Positions 37,020-46,905 of a stretch of 64,000 nt of DNA are shown here, piece after piece (within the stretch, counting starts at the first letter, position 1; each line of letters opens with the position of its first letter). The DNA lies in the NCBI GenBank assembly GCA_017355425.1, contig CP070233.1, positions 1,218,501-1,282,500 of the forward strand, given 5' to 3'. The notes beneath the pieces were generated by a model. It did no database searches. It worked only from the letters and a program-made list of their open reading frames with translations, and was not told where the DNA came from. The DNA comes from Dolichospermum sp. DET69. GTDB taxonomy: Bacteria; Cyanobacteriota; Cyanobacteriia; Cyanobacteriales; Nostocaceae. Made by a program: the position numbers and the translations under genes.

Positions 37020-39120
37020 TAATATTAATCCTGCGGATTTTCGTGAATCAGATGTAGCAAATAACAGTCAGTCACTGACCTTACAACGCGGTGGTGAAGA
37101 GTTAATGCTAGAAAAGACGCTGTATCGTTTTACTATCCGTCCCAATGCAAATTTTCCCCGCGAAAAACTATCACAAATGCCTTGGGGTGTATGGCGGCAG
37201 AGTATTCCCCAAGCAAAGCTAGAACTATATACAGTTTTCCCTGATCAGCTAGATGCGGTAATGTTTCAACTCCGTGCTGATAAAAATATAGACTTTGTGA
37301 GTCACGTTTATACACTTCAAAATAATCCTGGGACTTTTGTTTATCTCAGTGACCAAATTACAATTCAATTTGCTACTTGGGTAGATAATACTAAAATTAA
37401 TACTATTGTCCGTACATTAAATTTAGTTCAAGATCAACCAGTTATTGGCATACCAAATACCTTTGTTTTTCTTGTTAGTAAACAAGCCACACAAAACCCC
37501 ATTAAAATTACCAATTATTTACAAACACTGCCAGAAGTTTTAGCGGCTGAACCGAATATTCTTATTCAACAAGAACCCCATTATAAACCCAAAGATACTC
37601 TTTATTCCCAGCAATGGTATCTCAACCATAATAGTACGAATCAGTTGGTAGCTGGTTCTCATATTTCTGTAGAACAAGCTTGGGATACTACTCGCGGTGT
37701 GCGTTCTATCGTGGTCGCTATGGTAGATGATTCCTTTGATTTAAAACATCCAGATTTTCAAGGTGCTGGTAAAGTTGTTGCTCCCAGAGATTTAAAAGAA
37801 AATGACTTTTTACCCTTACCTGGAGAAAAAGAAACCAGTCATGGTACTGCTTGCGCGGGACTAGCTGTAGCTGAAGAAAATGGTTCAGGAATTATTGGGG
37901 TGGCCCCTGGTTGTGCCATGATGCCAATTCGCACTACTGGTTTTTTAGATGATCAATCCATTGAAGATGCTTTTAATTGGGCAGTGGAAAAAGGCGCGAG
38001 TATAATTTCTTGTAGTTGGGGAGCTTCTGCTGTTTATTTTCCCCTTTCTATCCGGCAAAAAGCCGCTATTAATCGCGCTGCTACCAATGGACGCAAAGGT
38101 AAAGGATGTGTGATTGTGTTCGCGGCAGGAAATGCTAATCGTCCGATTAATGGCACTGTCAATGAACAGAATTGGCCGAAAAATATTGTCCAAGGTAAGA
38201 CAAATTGGTTAAGTGGTTTTGCAGTTCATCCTGATGTAATGACTGTATCTGCATCTACTAGTTTAAATAAAAAGGCTGCTTATAGTAATTGGGGAAGTAA
38301 TGTTTCTGTTTGCGCTCCTAGTAATAATGCACCCCCAGGAATGTGGTTTCAAGAAACGGGTTTTGTGTATACACAACCGGCTATTGTTTCTTCTCTTTTT
38401 GGCTTGGGAGTATTAACAACAGATCAAATAGGTGCGGCTGGTTATGATGCAGGTAACTTTACTAAAAACTTTGGTGGTACTTCCAGTTCTACTCCCCTAG
38501 TTGCAGGAGTAGCGGCTTTGGTATTATCAGCTAATCCTGATTTAACCGCTCAACAAGTAAAACGGGTTATTCAAGATACTGCTGATAAAATTGTTGATAA
38601 TAACCCTGATCTTCAGTTGGGTATTCGTGGGGGTACTTATGATAGTAACGGTCATAGTCAATGGTTTGGTTATGGTAAAGTCAATGCAGCCAAGGCAGTT
38701 AGATTAGCACAGCAAATGAGTGTAATCGCCAAAGTTAGTAATAAACAAATACAGGTGAAAAATACTCAAGTAGTGAATATTCCCGATAATAATAGACAGG
38801 GAATTAAAAGTGCGATCGCTATTAATGAATCTGTCAATATTACCGATATCCAAGTCACAGTGAACATCACCCATGATTTTTTAGGAGATTTAGAAGTTTA
38901 TTTAATTGCTCCTAATAATCAGCGAATTTTATTACAAAGTCGCACATTAGGCCGACGTAATCAATTACAAAATACTTACACAGTGCGATCGCATCCTGCC
39001 CTCAAACAATTACTTTCTTTATCTGCAAAAGGTAACTGGCAATTACAAGTTATTGACTATGCAGCCCTAGATGTGGGCAAACTGAATAACTGGGAATTGG
39101 TAATTGGAGATGGGAAATAA
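37012..39120 (+). CDS. Subtilisin-like (S8) protease with P domain, PrcA-like
   Basis: 702 aa. The catalytic Asp is in VVVAMVDDSFDLKHPDFQ, the His in SHGTACAGLAVAEE, and the Ser in FGGTSSSTPLVAGVAALVLS (about residue 495). About 200 N-terminal residues precede the peptidase. The C-terminus (about 590-702: ITDIQVTVNITHDFLGDLEV, KGNWQLQVIDYAA) is a proprotein convertase P domain, as in the calcium-dependent PrcA of Anabaena. No signal peptide is visible, so it is probably cytoplasmic. It overlaps the 43-aa frame. Confidence 0.92.
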   Translation: MSDNINPADFRESDVANNSQSLTLQRGGEELMLEKTLYRFTIRPNANFPREKLSQMPWGVWRQSIPQAKLELYTVFPDQLDAVMFQLRADKNIDFVSHVYTLQNNPGTFVYLSDQITIQFATWVDNTKINTIVRTLNLVQDQPVIGIPNTFVFLVSKQATQNPIKITNYLQTLPEVLAAEPNILIQQEPHYKPKDTLYSQQWYLNHNSTNQLVAGSHISVEQAWDTTRGVRSIVVAMVDDSFDLKHPDFQGAGKVVAPRDLKENDFLPLPGEKETSHGTACAGLAVAEENGSGIIGVAPGCAMMPIRTTGFLDDQSIEDAFNWAVEKGASIISCSWGASAVYFPLSIRQKAAINRAATNGRKGKGCVIVFAAGNANRPINGTVNEQNWPKNIVQGKTNWLSGFAVHPDVMTVSASTSLNKKAAYSNWGSNVSVCAPSNNAPPGMWFQETGFVYTQPAIVSSLFGLGVLTTDQIGAAGYDAGNFTKNFGGTSSSTPLVAGVAALVLSANPDLTAQQVKRVIQDTADKIVDNNPDLQLGIRGGTYDSNGHSQWFGYGKVNAAKAVRLAQQMSVIAKVSNKQIQVKNTQVVNIPDNNRQGIKSAIAINESVNITDIQVTVNITHDFLGDLEVYLIAPNNQRILLQSRTLGRRNQLQNTYTVRSHPALKQLLSLSAKGNWQLQVIDYAALDVGKLNNWELVIGDGK

Positions 39121-39326
39121 TGATGAAAATAGCGATTCCTAGGTCGCGCTTACGCTATCGCAAATCCTGACGATATCTCGTTTATCTTGTTCCCAGTCTT
39201 TGACTGGGAATGCTATCACAGAGGCTCTGCCTCCGATGTCATTGATAGCACAGCGTAGACTTCTACGTAGTCATTGATGAAGCCTAAATTGTGCATTTTT
39301 AATCTTCGTCTTGTTTATCCTGGACT
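39121..39326. repeat. Interspersed repeat sequence downstream of the subtilase
   Basis: It contains TCTTGTTCCCAGTCTTTGAC and CAGAGGCTCTGCCTC, shared in diverged form with the element at 31093-31283, and a cyanobacterial heptamer tract near 39140. It holds no gene. Confidence 0.6.
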
Positions 39327-40424
39327 CTAATTACCAAATATATATTTAGCAAAATGTTTATTTTTCATTAACAGTGATACAACTAACCAACTTATGAAAA
39401 AACTAGGGATAGAAAAACACAACATAGACATAACCGTTACTTGGGAAGTTACTTGAGGAACGGCAAAAGTCAAAATAATTCCCATTGTCTTTTTTATAAT
39501 TGGATGAATTAAGTAAATTCCAAAAGAACAGTTACCCAAATCTTTAATTATCTTACTTTCTTTTATCTGACTTGACAAACAGATACCAACAAACAACAAA
39601 GAGAAGGCTATAATAATATTACTGACTTCACTTGCTATAAATACTTTTCCTAAGGTATTGACAACAATAAAAATACATAAAAATAATAAAATTGTACTTC
39701 TGCTCTTAACTACAGATGAATTTACTTTTAAAAGCAGATGATTTAAAACTACTGCTAAACAAAAGTAAGGTAGGCAAATTAAAATCCATACAATCTGAAC
39801 AAGTAAGAATCTAGCTACCAGATATTCTATTGTATTAGGTTTCATCAAGCTTAATAAGCTTGTGAAAGCAGTATGAGAACCTAAGTTAAACGAATTACCC
39901 GACCATGCAATCAAATAGTTAACAATAATCCCCACAATAGATAAAAAAGCCATTATTTTAATTCTACTGCGGTGTTTTACTAGATTATCTAATAAAAAAA
40001 CTAATAAAGTTCCTGAAAATAAGAGTGGTAAAAAGTAGAGATGATAGGATGCACCACCAAAAAATATAATTGCAAATGGGTCTTGAAAAAGCTCATTTAT
40101 GCGATGACTTTGATGTATAAGTGGGAAAATAATTATTCCCAAAACTATATAAAATATACTCCAAACAGTGTAGGGTATAAAAATACGTTGAAATTTAGCT
40201 AATAAAAATTGTAAAGAAATATTCTCACCCAGCTTACGGGTTGTAAAAAAGAAAGATGTTGCTAAAAAAAATGGGACAGCAAAATAAAAGAATAACCTGA
40301 ACTGTAATGCCCAATAACTTACAGAAACCCCCCATGTTTCATCACCTGAATGAACAACAATTACCGCAAAAGCAGCAAGTCCCCGGAGCAAATCAATACC
40401 TAGTAGTCTTTGTTTATTAAACAT
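39327..40424 (-). CDS. Acyltransferase 3 family membrane protein
   Basis: 365 aa with about ten membrane spans. The start LGIDLLRGLAAFAVIVVHSG carries the family R and the catalytic-like His (VVHSG). Such enzymes O-acetylate surface sugars, as OafA and WecH do. Its position at the 3' end of the minus-strand glycan cluster suggests acetylation of the polysaccharide made here. The C-terminus (SNIIIAFSLLFVGICL, SFGIYLIHPIIKKTM) is complete. Confidence 0.92.
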   Translation of the reverse strand: MFNKQRLLGIDLLRGLAAFAVIVVHSGDETWGVSVSYWALQFRLFFYFAVPFFLATSFFFTTRKLGENISLQFLLAKFQRIFIPYTVWSIFYIVLGIIIFPLIHQSHRINELFQDPFAIIFFGGASYHLYFLPLLFSGTLLVFLLDNLVKHRSRIKIMAFLSIVGIIVNYLIAWSGNSFNLGSHTAFTSLLSLMKPNTIEYLVARFLLVQIVWILICLPYFCLAVVLNHLLLKVNSSVVKSRSTILLFLCIFIVVNTLGKVFIASEVSNIIIAFSLLFVGICLSSQIKESKIIKDLGNCSFGIYLIHPIIKKTMGIILTFAVPQVTSQVTVMSMLCFSIPSFFISWLVVSLLMKNKHFAKYIFGN

Positions 40425-40498
40425 CTTATATATACCTTCCTTTGAGATATAGATATCTTTGAATTTTAAGCTTTTGCTTTTAGAAACTTATTTTCCAT

Positions 40499-41620
40499 TT
40501 AAATACAGACAAATCTAGAATATAATTTTAGATATTGATATGCTATATCTAATTTAGAAAAGCGAAAATCATCAACAGTTTTATTTAAAGGCTGTTCTAA
40601 AGTAGAAATAATGGCTTGTGAGAGATTATTAACAGCATCACCTTCCAGATCAAAATAACAACAGTTAGAACCGCCAACTTCTCTAAGTATGGGAATATTA
40701 GAACAAACTATTTGACAAGAAAAATATAAAGCTTCTGCTAATGGAAGACAAAATCCTTCCTGAGATGAAGCTGCAATAAAAACCTGACATTTTTGGTACA
40801 GCCAACATAATTCATTATCTTTAATGGCATGAATTAATATCACTTGATCCTGAAGATGAAGAGTCTGAATTAGATTATGTAAACTTTCTGTTTCTGGTCC
40901 AGTATTGCCAACAATAATTAGCTTTGTGGCATCTTTTAGATAATTATGTTGCTTTAAAAAAGAAAATGATTGAATCAACAAATCTATATTTTTGTTTTTC
41001 CGATGTTGAGCAACGCATAACAAAAAAGAATTATGATCACTCATGTTTAAATTAGTATATTTTTTAGGAACAATATTACTAAAATCTACATAATTATAAA
41101 TAGCATTAATAGGTTTGAGTGATTGAATATTTGGGAAGTATGATTTCAAGCTACTTAATGTGGTCTTAGAAACACAGGTAAGACCATCACTATGTTCTAT
41201 ACATTGTTTTAAAAACAACTGATTAAATATAACGTTGGGATATCCAAATACTTCTGGTTTTTCATAAGGATATAAATCGTGAATTGTGGAAACAACAGGA
41301 ACAGAGAAAAGTGGCCGCAGGAAAGGCAAAGGAAAAGATAAATGAACAATGTCAGAATTAAGTCCTTTCACTATTTTTGGTAACCCAAATAAAAACCAGA
41401 TATTTCTAGACAACGAACTATTTTTGATATCTACACTGATTAATTCAATTTTGTGGGAATTAAAAAATGATTCAAAGTAATACTTCTGCCATGCTCCGAC
41501 AATTAAAGTTACCTTGCTAACCTCTTGAGTATCGGCCAAACATTGAGCCAGATTTGCAGCATATCTACAAACGCCAGTTGGATTTGTAGGTCTGTGTAAA
41601 GCAGCAATTAGTATGTGCAT
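40499..41620 (-). CDS. Family 4 glycosyltransferase (1)
   Basis: 373 aa from ATG 41620 (MHILIAALHRPTNPTGVCRY); an upstream ATG at 41659 adds 13 residues without family similarity. The GT-B N-terminal half has TNPTGVCRYAANL and VVSTIHDLYPYEKPEVF; the donor domain has LLCVAQHRKNKNIDLLI and ASSQEGFCLPLAEALYFS with the EX7E acidic motif in EGFCLPLAE. It is part of the polysaccharide cluster. Confidence 0.92.
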   Translation of the reverse strand: MHILIAALHRPTNPTGVCRYAANLAQCLADTQEVSKVTLIVGAWQKYYFESFFNSHKIELISVDIKNSSLSRNIWFLFGLPKIVKGLNSDIVHLSFPLPFLRPLFSVPVVSTIHDLYPYEKPEVFGYPNVIFNQLFLKQCIEHSDGLTCVSKTTLSSLKSYFPNIQSLKPINAIYNYVDFSNIVPKKYTNLNMSDHNSFLLCVAQHRKNKNIDLLIQSFSFLKQHNYLKDATKLIIVGNTGPETESLHNLIQTLHLQDQVILIHAIKDNELCWLYQKCQVFIAASSQEGFCLPLAEALYFSCQIVCSNIPILREVGGSNCCYFDLEGDAVNNLSQAIISTLEQPLNKTVDDFRFSKLDIAYQYLKLYSRFVCI

Positions 41621-41674
41621 ATTATGAATACGAAAATTATAAAAAATCACATCTTTCATAGGGATTTAGCATTG

Positions 41675-42913
41675 CTAAACCCCTACCTTTTTGTTAGCAA
41701 CCTCTAAATAAAGTTGATTTAAACGCTCTCCTACAACCTGCCAACTGTAGTTTTCATTTACTAATTTTCGGCCTGCTTGACCCATAGCAATTCTCAGTTG
41801 TGGATTTTGAACTAAATGAATCATGGCTGCTGCTAGGTCACGAACCGCCTGATATGGTTCGTCAGCAGGAATCTTAAAACCAGTTGCCTCTGTAACTTGA
41901 ACAGCCGGTCCCCCTAAATCTAAACAAATTACAGGACGACCTGCGGACATTGCTTCCATACATACCCAACCTCCAGAATCATGTAAGCTGGGATGAACTA
42001 GGACATGACAGTCCCTTAATAAATCTAAAGCCTTTTCACGAGGTAATTTGCCCCAAAATTTAACTTTTTTAGCAATTCCTAAGTCTGATGCTAAAGTTTG
42101 TAGTTGATCCCATTCTGGTCCATCTCCTACTATCCAATACTCTGTATTTGGTAAATTCGCTTGGGCAAAAGCACGCATTCCTAAATGAAACCCTTTCCAG
42201 TGCAAAAGTCTACCCATGCTGATAAATCGGACTATTGGCTCATTAGCTATTTCATATTGATTTAGATGTTTAATGTCTTCTGCTGATAACCCTGATTCCG
42301 GCAAAATATGCACATGATTCACACCCATTTTATAGAGACACTGGGCTGTATCTTTAGTTGTGGCTCGGACTACAGCACTTCTTTGAGCAGTCAGACGGAC
42401 AAACGGGTCTTTTTCTCCCAGCCAGCGAGCGCCGCTCCGAGCAATTTCGTAAATTTTGCCATTTAAGCTAAAATCCTGCCAAAAGCTTGCTGGTGCTGAT
42501 TCTCCACCACCTACAGGACCCCAAACAAGGGGAATCGGTAGGAGTGAGAGGAAGCAAGGACTGGAATACTTAACAAAGGTGACATGATGGCTCAAGTCAA
42601 AGCCAATTTTCTGATGTAAGTCACGGGCGACAAAATAGGCTTGAATTTGCCAGAGGTAATAGTGAAACTGCATTCCCCCAGACTGTCCCCAGCGTCGGCT
42701 ATCTTGCCAAAAGGGGAGGGTAAAGTAAACAAAGTGAAGATTGGGAATGGGGTGGCGTGCCAATTCTGCGTTAATAATATCCTGACTTTCATCGGGTCGG
42801 GTGAGTACCCAAACTTCATGGTATTTAGCAGCTTCGCGGGCAATATTCCAACCCACACCAGGTTCAGAACCCATACCTGGTTCACAGGAGTAAGCAGACA
42901 TTAAAATCTTCAT
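41675..42913 (-). CDS. Family 4 glycosyltransferase (2)
   Basis: 412 aa from ATG 42913 (MKILMSAYSCEPGMGSEPGV). The frame is open 30 codons further up, but those residues come from a TTGGTAA heptamer repeat shared with the end of the upstream gene. The SEPGVGW motif and the donor site RFISMGRLLHWKGFHLGMRA, plus HPSLHDSGGWVCMEAMSAGR with EX7E-like acids, fit GT4. The overlap with the polymerase gene implies translational coupling. Confidence 0.93.
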   Translation of the reverse strand: MKILMSAYSCEPGMGSEPGVGWNIAREAAKYHEVWVLTRPDESQDIINAELARHPIPNLHFVYFTLPFWQDSRRWGQSGGMQFHYYLWQIQAYFVARDLHQKIGFDLSHHVTFVKYSSPCFLSLLPIPLVWGPVGGGESAPASFWQDFSLNGKIYEIARSGARWLGEKDPFVRLTAQRSAVVRATTKDTAQCLYKMGVNHVHILPESGLSAEDIKHLNQYEIANEPIVRFISMGRLLHWKGFHLGMRAFAQANLPNTEYWIVGDGPEWDQLQTLASDLGIAKKVKFWGKLPREKALDLLRDCHVLVHPSLHDSGGWVCMEAMSAGRPVICLDLGGPAVQVTEATGFKIPADEPYQAVRDLAAAMIHLVQNPQLRIAMGQAGRKLVNENYSWQVVGERLNQLYLEVANKKVGV

Positions 42914-44319
42914 AGGGAATTGGTAATTGGTAATTGGTAATTGGGAAATTCTTTCTCTCTCTTGCCTCTGTGTATCTGTTTCTTCAGTTGTCGTTCTTGC
43001 CATGCTAGTCCTAGAATAAAGGCGATAGAAAGCATGAAGCCTGGTTCTTCCATTTGAGTAAAAATAAAACCCATGACGAGAACAGTTAGTAAAGTAACTT
43101 TTAAGGAATCATCTAGACCAAAGTATTGCCAAGCTAAATAGCCTAGAAATAAGTATGCTCCTACACCCAAAAGTCCCAAGTCTCCCCATATTCCAGCCCA
43201 GCCAAAAATTGGCATGAAAAAAGTAGAACCAGAACAAAGCCAAGAACTACCACAAAAATTCATTGCTTCTTGACTAATTGGATTGGTCGTAGCACCTAAT
43301 GGTCCGAGTATGGACCAATAATCTTTCAGAAACCATACTCCTAAACGGCTGACAGTATGTCCAGGACCTAGACCAAACAACCAATCCAGAGAGGATTGAT
43401 AATGAGATAAAATGGAACGCACTGAGTAAAATTTGGTATACCAAGCATAACCATCTGGTCCGTAAAGTTCCGGTCGCGCCCAAGCTGTAAATGCGAGAAA
43501 TGCTTCTACGTTCTGTATACACCACAGAAATCCGTATCCGAAGATAGCGATCGCACTCAGCAATTTTATACTTTTACCAAGATCATGGGAATGTGCTAAA
43601 ATTAAAAGACCCCAGGCGATTAGATAGGCAAGCACAATTTGTTTGGAATCAGAAAATAGAATCTGCCAGAAAGCAGCGAGAATTAGAGCGATTCTACTCC
43701 ATAGAGGAAAAGTTTTTTCATTAGTAAAGAAGTAGAGAGTAAAGGCAACTGATACCGAAGCTGATACATAACCTCCGGCTCCAGAAACGAAAAAGACTCC
43801 GCCACATCCGTCTGTTCCATCAAGTCCGTTAGCATAGAGTTTTCCGGCATCAATTAGAGGTTTCTGGACAGCAGCAAGGAAAAAGTTAATTACAGCAGAC
43901 CAAATGAGCCACTTTTTAATGCGTGTAATAGATTTAGCCGACATGGAAATAGAGATGATGGTCAGCAGAAACATAAAGGGTTCTGCAAGCATCATGAAAG
44001 AGACAATGGCGTTAATCAAGCCTGTGTTATTCCATAAAGCACTCGTTAATACTGCGACTAGAAAAATAAACAGTCCGAATAGGAAAGAATAGGCAATGGT
44101 AATCTGTTTATGATCTTTAGCTTTACTTGTGAATAATACAACTCCTAAAACAAATGGAACAATTCCAAAGTGAGCAAGGTTAAGAATTGAGGGAGCATGA
44201 GTAATTGAACAAAAAATTCGGGAGTAAAAAACTGTAGAAAAGGCAAAAATAACTAGGGTTATGTTATCAATTACTCCCTTTTTTATCATTTTGTTAGTTG
44301 TAGATGACTGCAAATACAT
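42910..44319 (-). CDS. O-antigen polymerase/ligase-like membrane protein
   Basis: 469 aa with about 11-12 membrane spans and a long soluble loop (about 290-370: AWARPELYGPDGYAWYTKFY ... WLFGLGPGHTVSR). This is the Wzy/WaaL-like layout, although no short motif is decisive. It would polymerise repeat units or attach glycan to a carrier. The C-terminal NYQLPITNSL comes from the heptamer repeat TTGGTAA (42919-42943), not the original protein end. Located centrally in the cluster. Confidence 0.75.
   Translation of the reverse strand: MYLQSSTTNKMIKKGVIDNITLVIFAFSTVFYSRIFCSITHAPSILNLAHFGIVPFVLGVVLFTSKAKDHKQITIAYSFLFGLFIFLVAVLTSALWNNTGLINAIVSFMMLAEPFMFLLTIISISMSAKSITRIKKWLIWSAVINFFLAAVQKPLIDAGKLYANGLDGTDGCGGVFFVSGAGGYVSASVSVAFTLYFFTNEKTFPLWSRIALILAAFWQILFSDSKQIVLAYLIAWGLLILAHSHDLGKSIKLLSAIAIFGYGFLWCIQNVEAFLAFTAWARPELYGPDGYAWYTKFYSVRSILSHYQSSLDWLFGLGPGHTVSRLGVWFLKDYWSILGPLGATTNPISQEAMNFCGSSWLCSGSTFFMPIFGWAGIWGDLGLLGVGAYLFLGYLAWQYFGLDDSLKVTLLTVLVMGFIFTQMEEPGFMLSIAFILGLAWQERQLKKQIHRGKREKEFPNYQLPITNSL
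42919..42943. repeat. TTGGTAA heptamer repeat in a gene overlap
   Basis: Three TTGGTAA units in the junction between the polymerase-like gene and the next glycosyltransferase. The repeat supplies the last codons of the first and would add a false N-terminus to the second. Confidence 0.75.
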
Positions 44320-44341
44320 AACTTGGATATTTCATTTTTTT

Positions 44342-44518
44342 GGCTCTTCGGTATTTGTTTGTTATGCCAAATATGAGTTTATTTACCCCAGAACCCTTAT
44401 AAATAAAGGACTTTATTGTTTTTGATGCCAAATTTATGTCCAATTAACCTATAATCCTTATATGGCAAGGATTTTAAGATTTTATTGGTTAATTTAGCAT
44501 AGTAAGTACCGAAGAGCC
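44342..44518. mobile_element. 177-bp MITE with 8-bp target duplication
   Basis: The termini GGCTCTTCGGTA and TACCGAAGAGCC are inverted repeats, extending imperfectly further in. Direct ATTTTTTT copies flank it at 44334-44341 and 44519-44526, an 8-bp target duplication. GGCTCTTC-type ends with 8-bp duplications resemble the ISL3 family, so it could be moved by such a transposase in trans. No coding capacity. Confidence 0.82.
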
Positions 44519-44574
44519 ATTTTTTTTATTCTTTCTAGTCCAAATTTGTCGTTAAATAGGAATTTGTACCAGCA

Positions 44575-45327
44575 TCATCGAGGCTTGAAGATAAAATTAC
44601 AGACGTATGTTTTACCTAAAGAATGTAATCCTTGGTAATTTTTAGTATCTTGATGTTTTTCTTGGGAAAATTCTGATAAACTTTTCAATTGATCATTAAT
44701 AAAAAAGTATCCTTCATAATCCAAAGCTAATATTTTTGCGAAGATTTTAGATATATCCTGATCAGGATGATGTTTTTGCTCAATTTCAATCAAGAGATTA
44801 GGGCGTTGGGTAATTAATAAATTATATGCTCCATCAATTACAGATTCTTCATGCCCTTCAACATCAATTTTTATGAAACCAATATTTGTGTGATTCTGAT
44901 CGTCAAGTCGTTTTAATGGAACTTGATAACTTCTACCATTTTCATCAGTAACCCCAGTTTCTAAAGTTCCTAGTTGGTCATATAGGAAGTTATTAACAAT
45001 TGGTATAGATAAAATTGCTTCTCCTTCTCTATCAGAAAGTGCTATAGAATAAAAAGTTACATTTGAGCCAACTGATTTAGTTACAAATTTTGCTAATTCT
45101 GGATTAGGTTCGTAAGCAAATACATGATGCGAGAGTCGAGAAAGAAAATAAGTATAGACACCTTTATTTGCACCGATGTCAATACTATTTTTTTGTGGAT
45201 CAACCAAAGATTTTAATAGTTTTAATTCAGGTTCACCACTTTGGTAGTTCATGGCAGCCATTAAATGAATAATAACTGAAGGAGGTAATACTTTTCTAAC
45301 TAATTCTTTTGTAGACATTGTAATCAT
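44575..45327 (-). CDS. FkbM family methyltransferase
   Basis: 250 aa. The SAM-binding start is IDIGANKGVYTYFLSRL, with FAYEPNPELAKFV, and the FkbM-specific IGFIKIDVEGHEESVIDGAY block is intact. These enzymes O-methylate sugars in polysaccharide clusters. The start is ATG 45327 (MITMSTKEL) or 45318. Part of the glycan cluster, upstream of the MITE. A broken relative is present at 47101-47346. Confidence 0.93.
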   Translation of the reverse strand: MITMSTKELVRKVLPPSVIIHLMAAMNYQSGEPELKLLKSLVDPQKNSIDIGANKGVYTYFLSRLSHHVFAYEPNPELAKFVTKSVGSNVTFYSIALSDREGEAILSIPIVNNFLYDQLGTLETGVTDENGRSYQVPLKRLDDQNHTNIGFIKIDVEGHEESVIDGAYNLLITQRPNLLIEIEQKHHPDQDISKIFAKILALDYEGYFFINDQLKSLSEFSQEKHQDTKNYQGLHSLGKTYVCNFIFKPR

Positions 45328-45384
45328 TGAATCACTTTCTCTGCGATTTATAATACGGCTTATTTCTTAGAACAGGAAGACTAT

Positions 45385-45681
45385 TATGATTGTGGAATCA
45401 TGGTTTTGTCAGCAACAACTAAATAACTTCCATATATTGCCAGAATAGGAATTTTTTCACCAAATAGACGAGTCATTTTGCCACTGCCAAAAATTTTTAC
45501 ATTAATAAAGTTTTCCACCCCTTCCTGTGTTACATCCAATATCTAGCACATTTTTAATATGGATAGGAATGTGATGAAAAAATTGCCTGTATCTATCACA
45601 AGTAAAAGTATCAGATTCACTACATTCTTGTGATGCGTTAAGCTCTTTGTAAATTTCTTTATTTTGATAACTCATTTTCAT
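45385..45681 (-). pseudogene. SAM methyltransferase with internal deletion
   Basis: A 59-codon ORF (45502-45681) with a strong AAGGAG site, coupled by ATGA to the upstream GT4 gene, encodes [20 protein letters not shown] and motif I NVLDIGCNTGRGGK, then stops. Just past it, another frame reads KIFGSGKMTRLFGEKI and PILAIYGSYLVVADKT, which looks like the end of the same kind of enzyme. The middle is missing. It is best read as a methyltransferase that suffered an internal deletion. Confidence 0.7.
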
Positions 45682-46793
45682 GTTCTCCTTTTCAGTAAAT
45701 GTTCATAAACTTCAGCAACATTATCTGCTGTTTTTTCCCAAGTAAATAATTTAGTTCTGGTCAAATTTTTTTGTTTTATTTCTTGGTAATAGCTAGGATT
45801 ATCATAAAGATTAATCACTGCATTTGCAATTTCCTTTGCATCTCTTGGGTTAACTAAAACTCCAGCATCTCCTACAACTTCAGGCATAGCAGAAACATTT
45901 GAGGTAATTACTGGAGTTCCACAAGCCATTGCTTCTAAAATAGTAATGCCAAAACCTTCATATAAGGAAGGAGCAACCAGAATATCAGCAGCATTATAAA
46001 TTTGCACCAGAGTTAATTTATCTGGGTTTCCTAAATATTTAACACAGGAAGAAATTCCTGAAGTATCGATAAAGTTTTTCTGATCATCGGTAAAATCTGC
46101 CCCAACTTTCCAAAACTGGATTGATAATCCTTTTCGCATTAAAATTTCTATTACTTGCAGAATAATCGAAATATTTTTACGAGGATGATTTGCTCCAACA
46201 TTGAGAAGACAAATTGTTGCTGGTGCAATTCCTTGTTGTTGACGAAAAGATGTAATTTGTTCTGGAGGCAAAGGTTTAAAGATTGATTCAACAGCATTAG
46301 GAATTACAGTTATCTGTGATGGATTAATCTTGAGAATTTCCGTTGTATCTTTTGCTGTAGCGGTAGAAACTGCAATAATGTGATCTGCATATTTCATCCC
46401 TTTAACAGAGTATAGCCAGGCATTTCTACTAATAAGCGGTAATTGTACAGAACCTTGAAGATTATTAGGATAGAAAAAGTTAATCAGATCATGACAAGTG
46501 ACAACAGTAGGTTTACCCGTTTTCTTCAACGAATAAATAAGATGAGCATCGCAGGGTTCAATGATATGGTAAATATCTGCTACTTTTTGTTGAACTGTAT
46601 GAGGATATTTCCAAAAGCGTTCATAATATTTTCGGACTCTGAGAGACCAAGAGGAACTACCTCTATTAAAAGAACGGGGTGCTAATTCTATAATCTCCCA
46701 ATTTGGACGAACAGCTTTTAGTCCAGAAATAAGACTATTGGTATAAATATCAATGCTGAATTCAGCCATTGTCCGTGCGATAGCTATCCGCAT
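45678..46793 (-). CDS. Family 4 glycosyltransferase (3)
   Basis: 371 aa. N-terminal [20 protein letters not shown], acceptor domain with [15 protein letters not shown], donor domain start [18 protein letters not shown], and the nucleotide-sugar region [20 protein letters not shown] with the EX7E acids. Mannosyl- or rhamnosyl-type transferases look like this, but the sugar is not predictable. Its stop overlaps the broken methyltransferase (ATGA). Confidence 0.95.
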   Translation of the reverse strand: MRIAIARTMAEFSIDIYTNSLISGLKAVRPNWEIIELAPRSFNRGSSSWSLRVRKYYERFWKYPHTVQQKVADIYHIIEPCDAHLIYSLKKTGKPTVVTCHDLINFFYPNNLQGSVQLPLISRNAWLYSVKGMKYADHIIAVSTATAKDTTEILKINPSQITVIPNAVESIFKPLPPEQITSFRQQQGIAPATICLLNVGANHPRKNISIILQVIEILMRKGLSIQFWKVGADFTDDQKNFIDTSGISSCVKYLGNPDKLTLVQIYNAADILVAPSLYEGFGITILEAMACGTPVITSNVSAMPEVVGDAGVLVNPRDAKEIANAVINLYDNPSYYQEIKQKNLTRTKLFTWEKTADNVAEVYEHLLKRRT

Positions 46794-46905
46794 CAGTTCA
46801 ATCCACTTTTTTTAGGTTAGCAAAATTTTGAAAAAAGTTCAGACGTTTTTTGAAAGTAGCAATATTTTATGGTGAGAACCGGAAGTGTTTAAATCTAAAA
46901 AAGTG

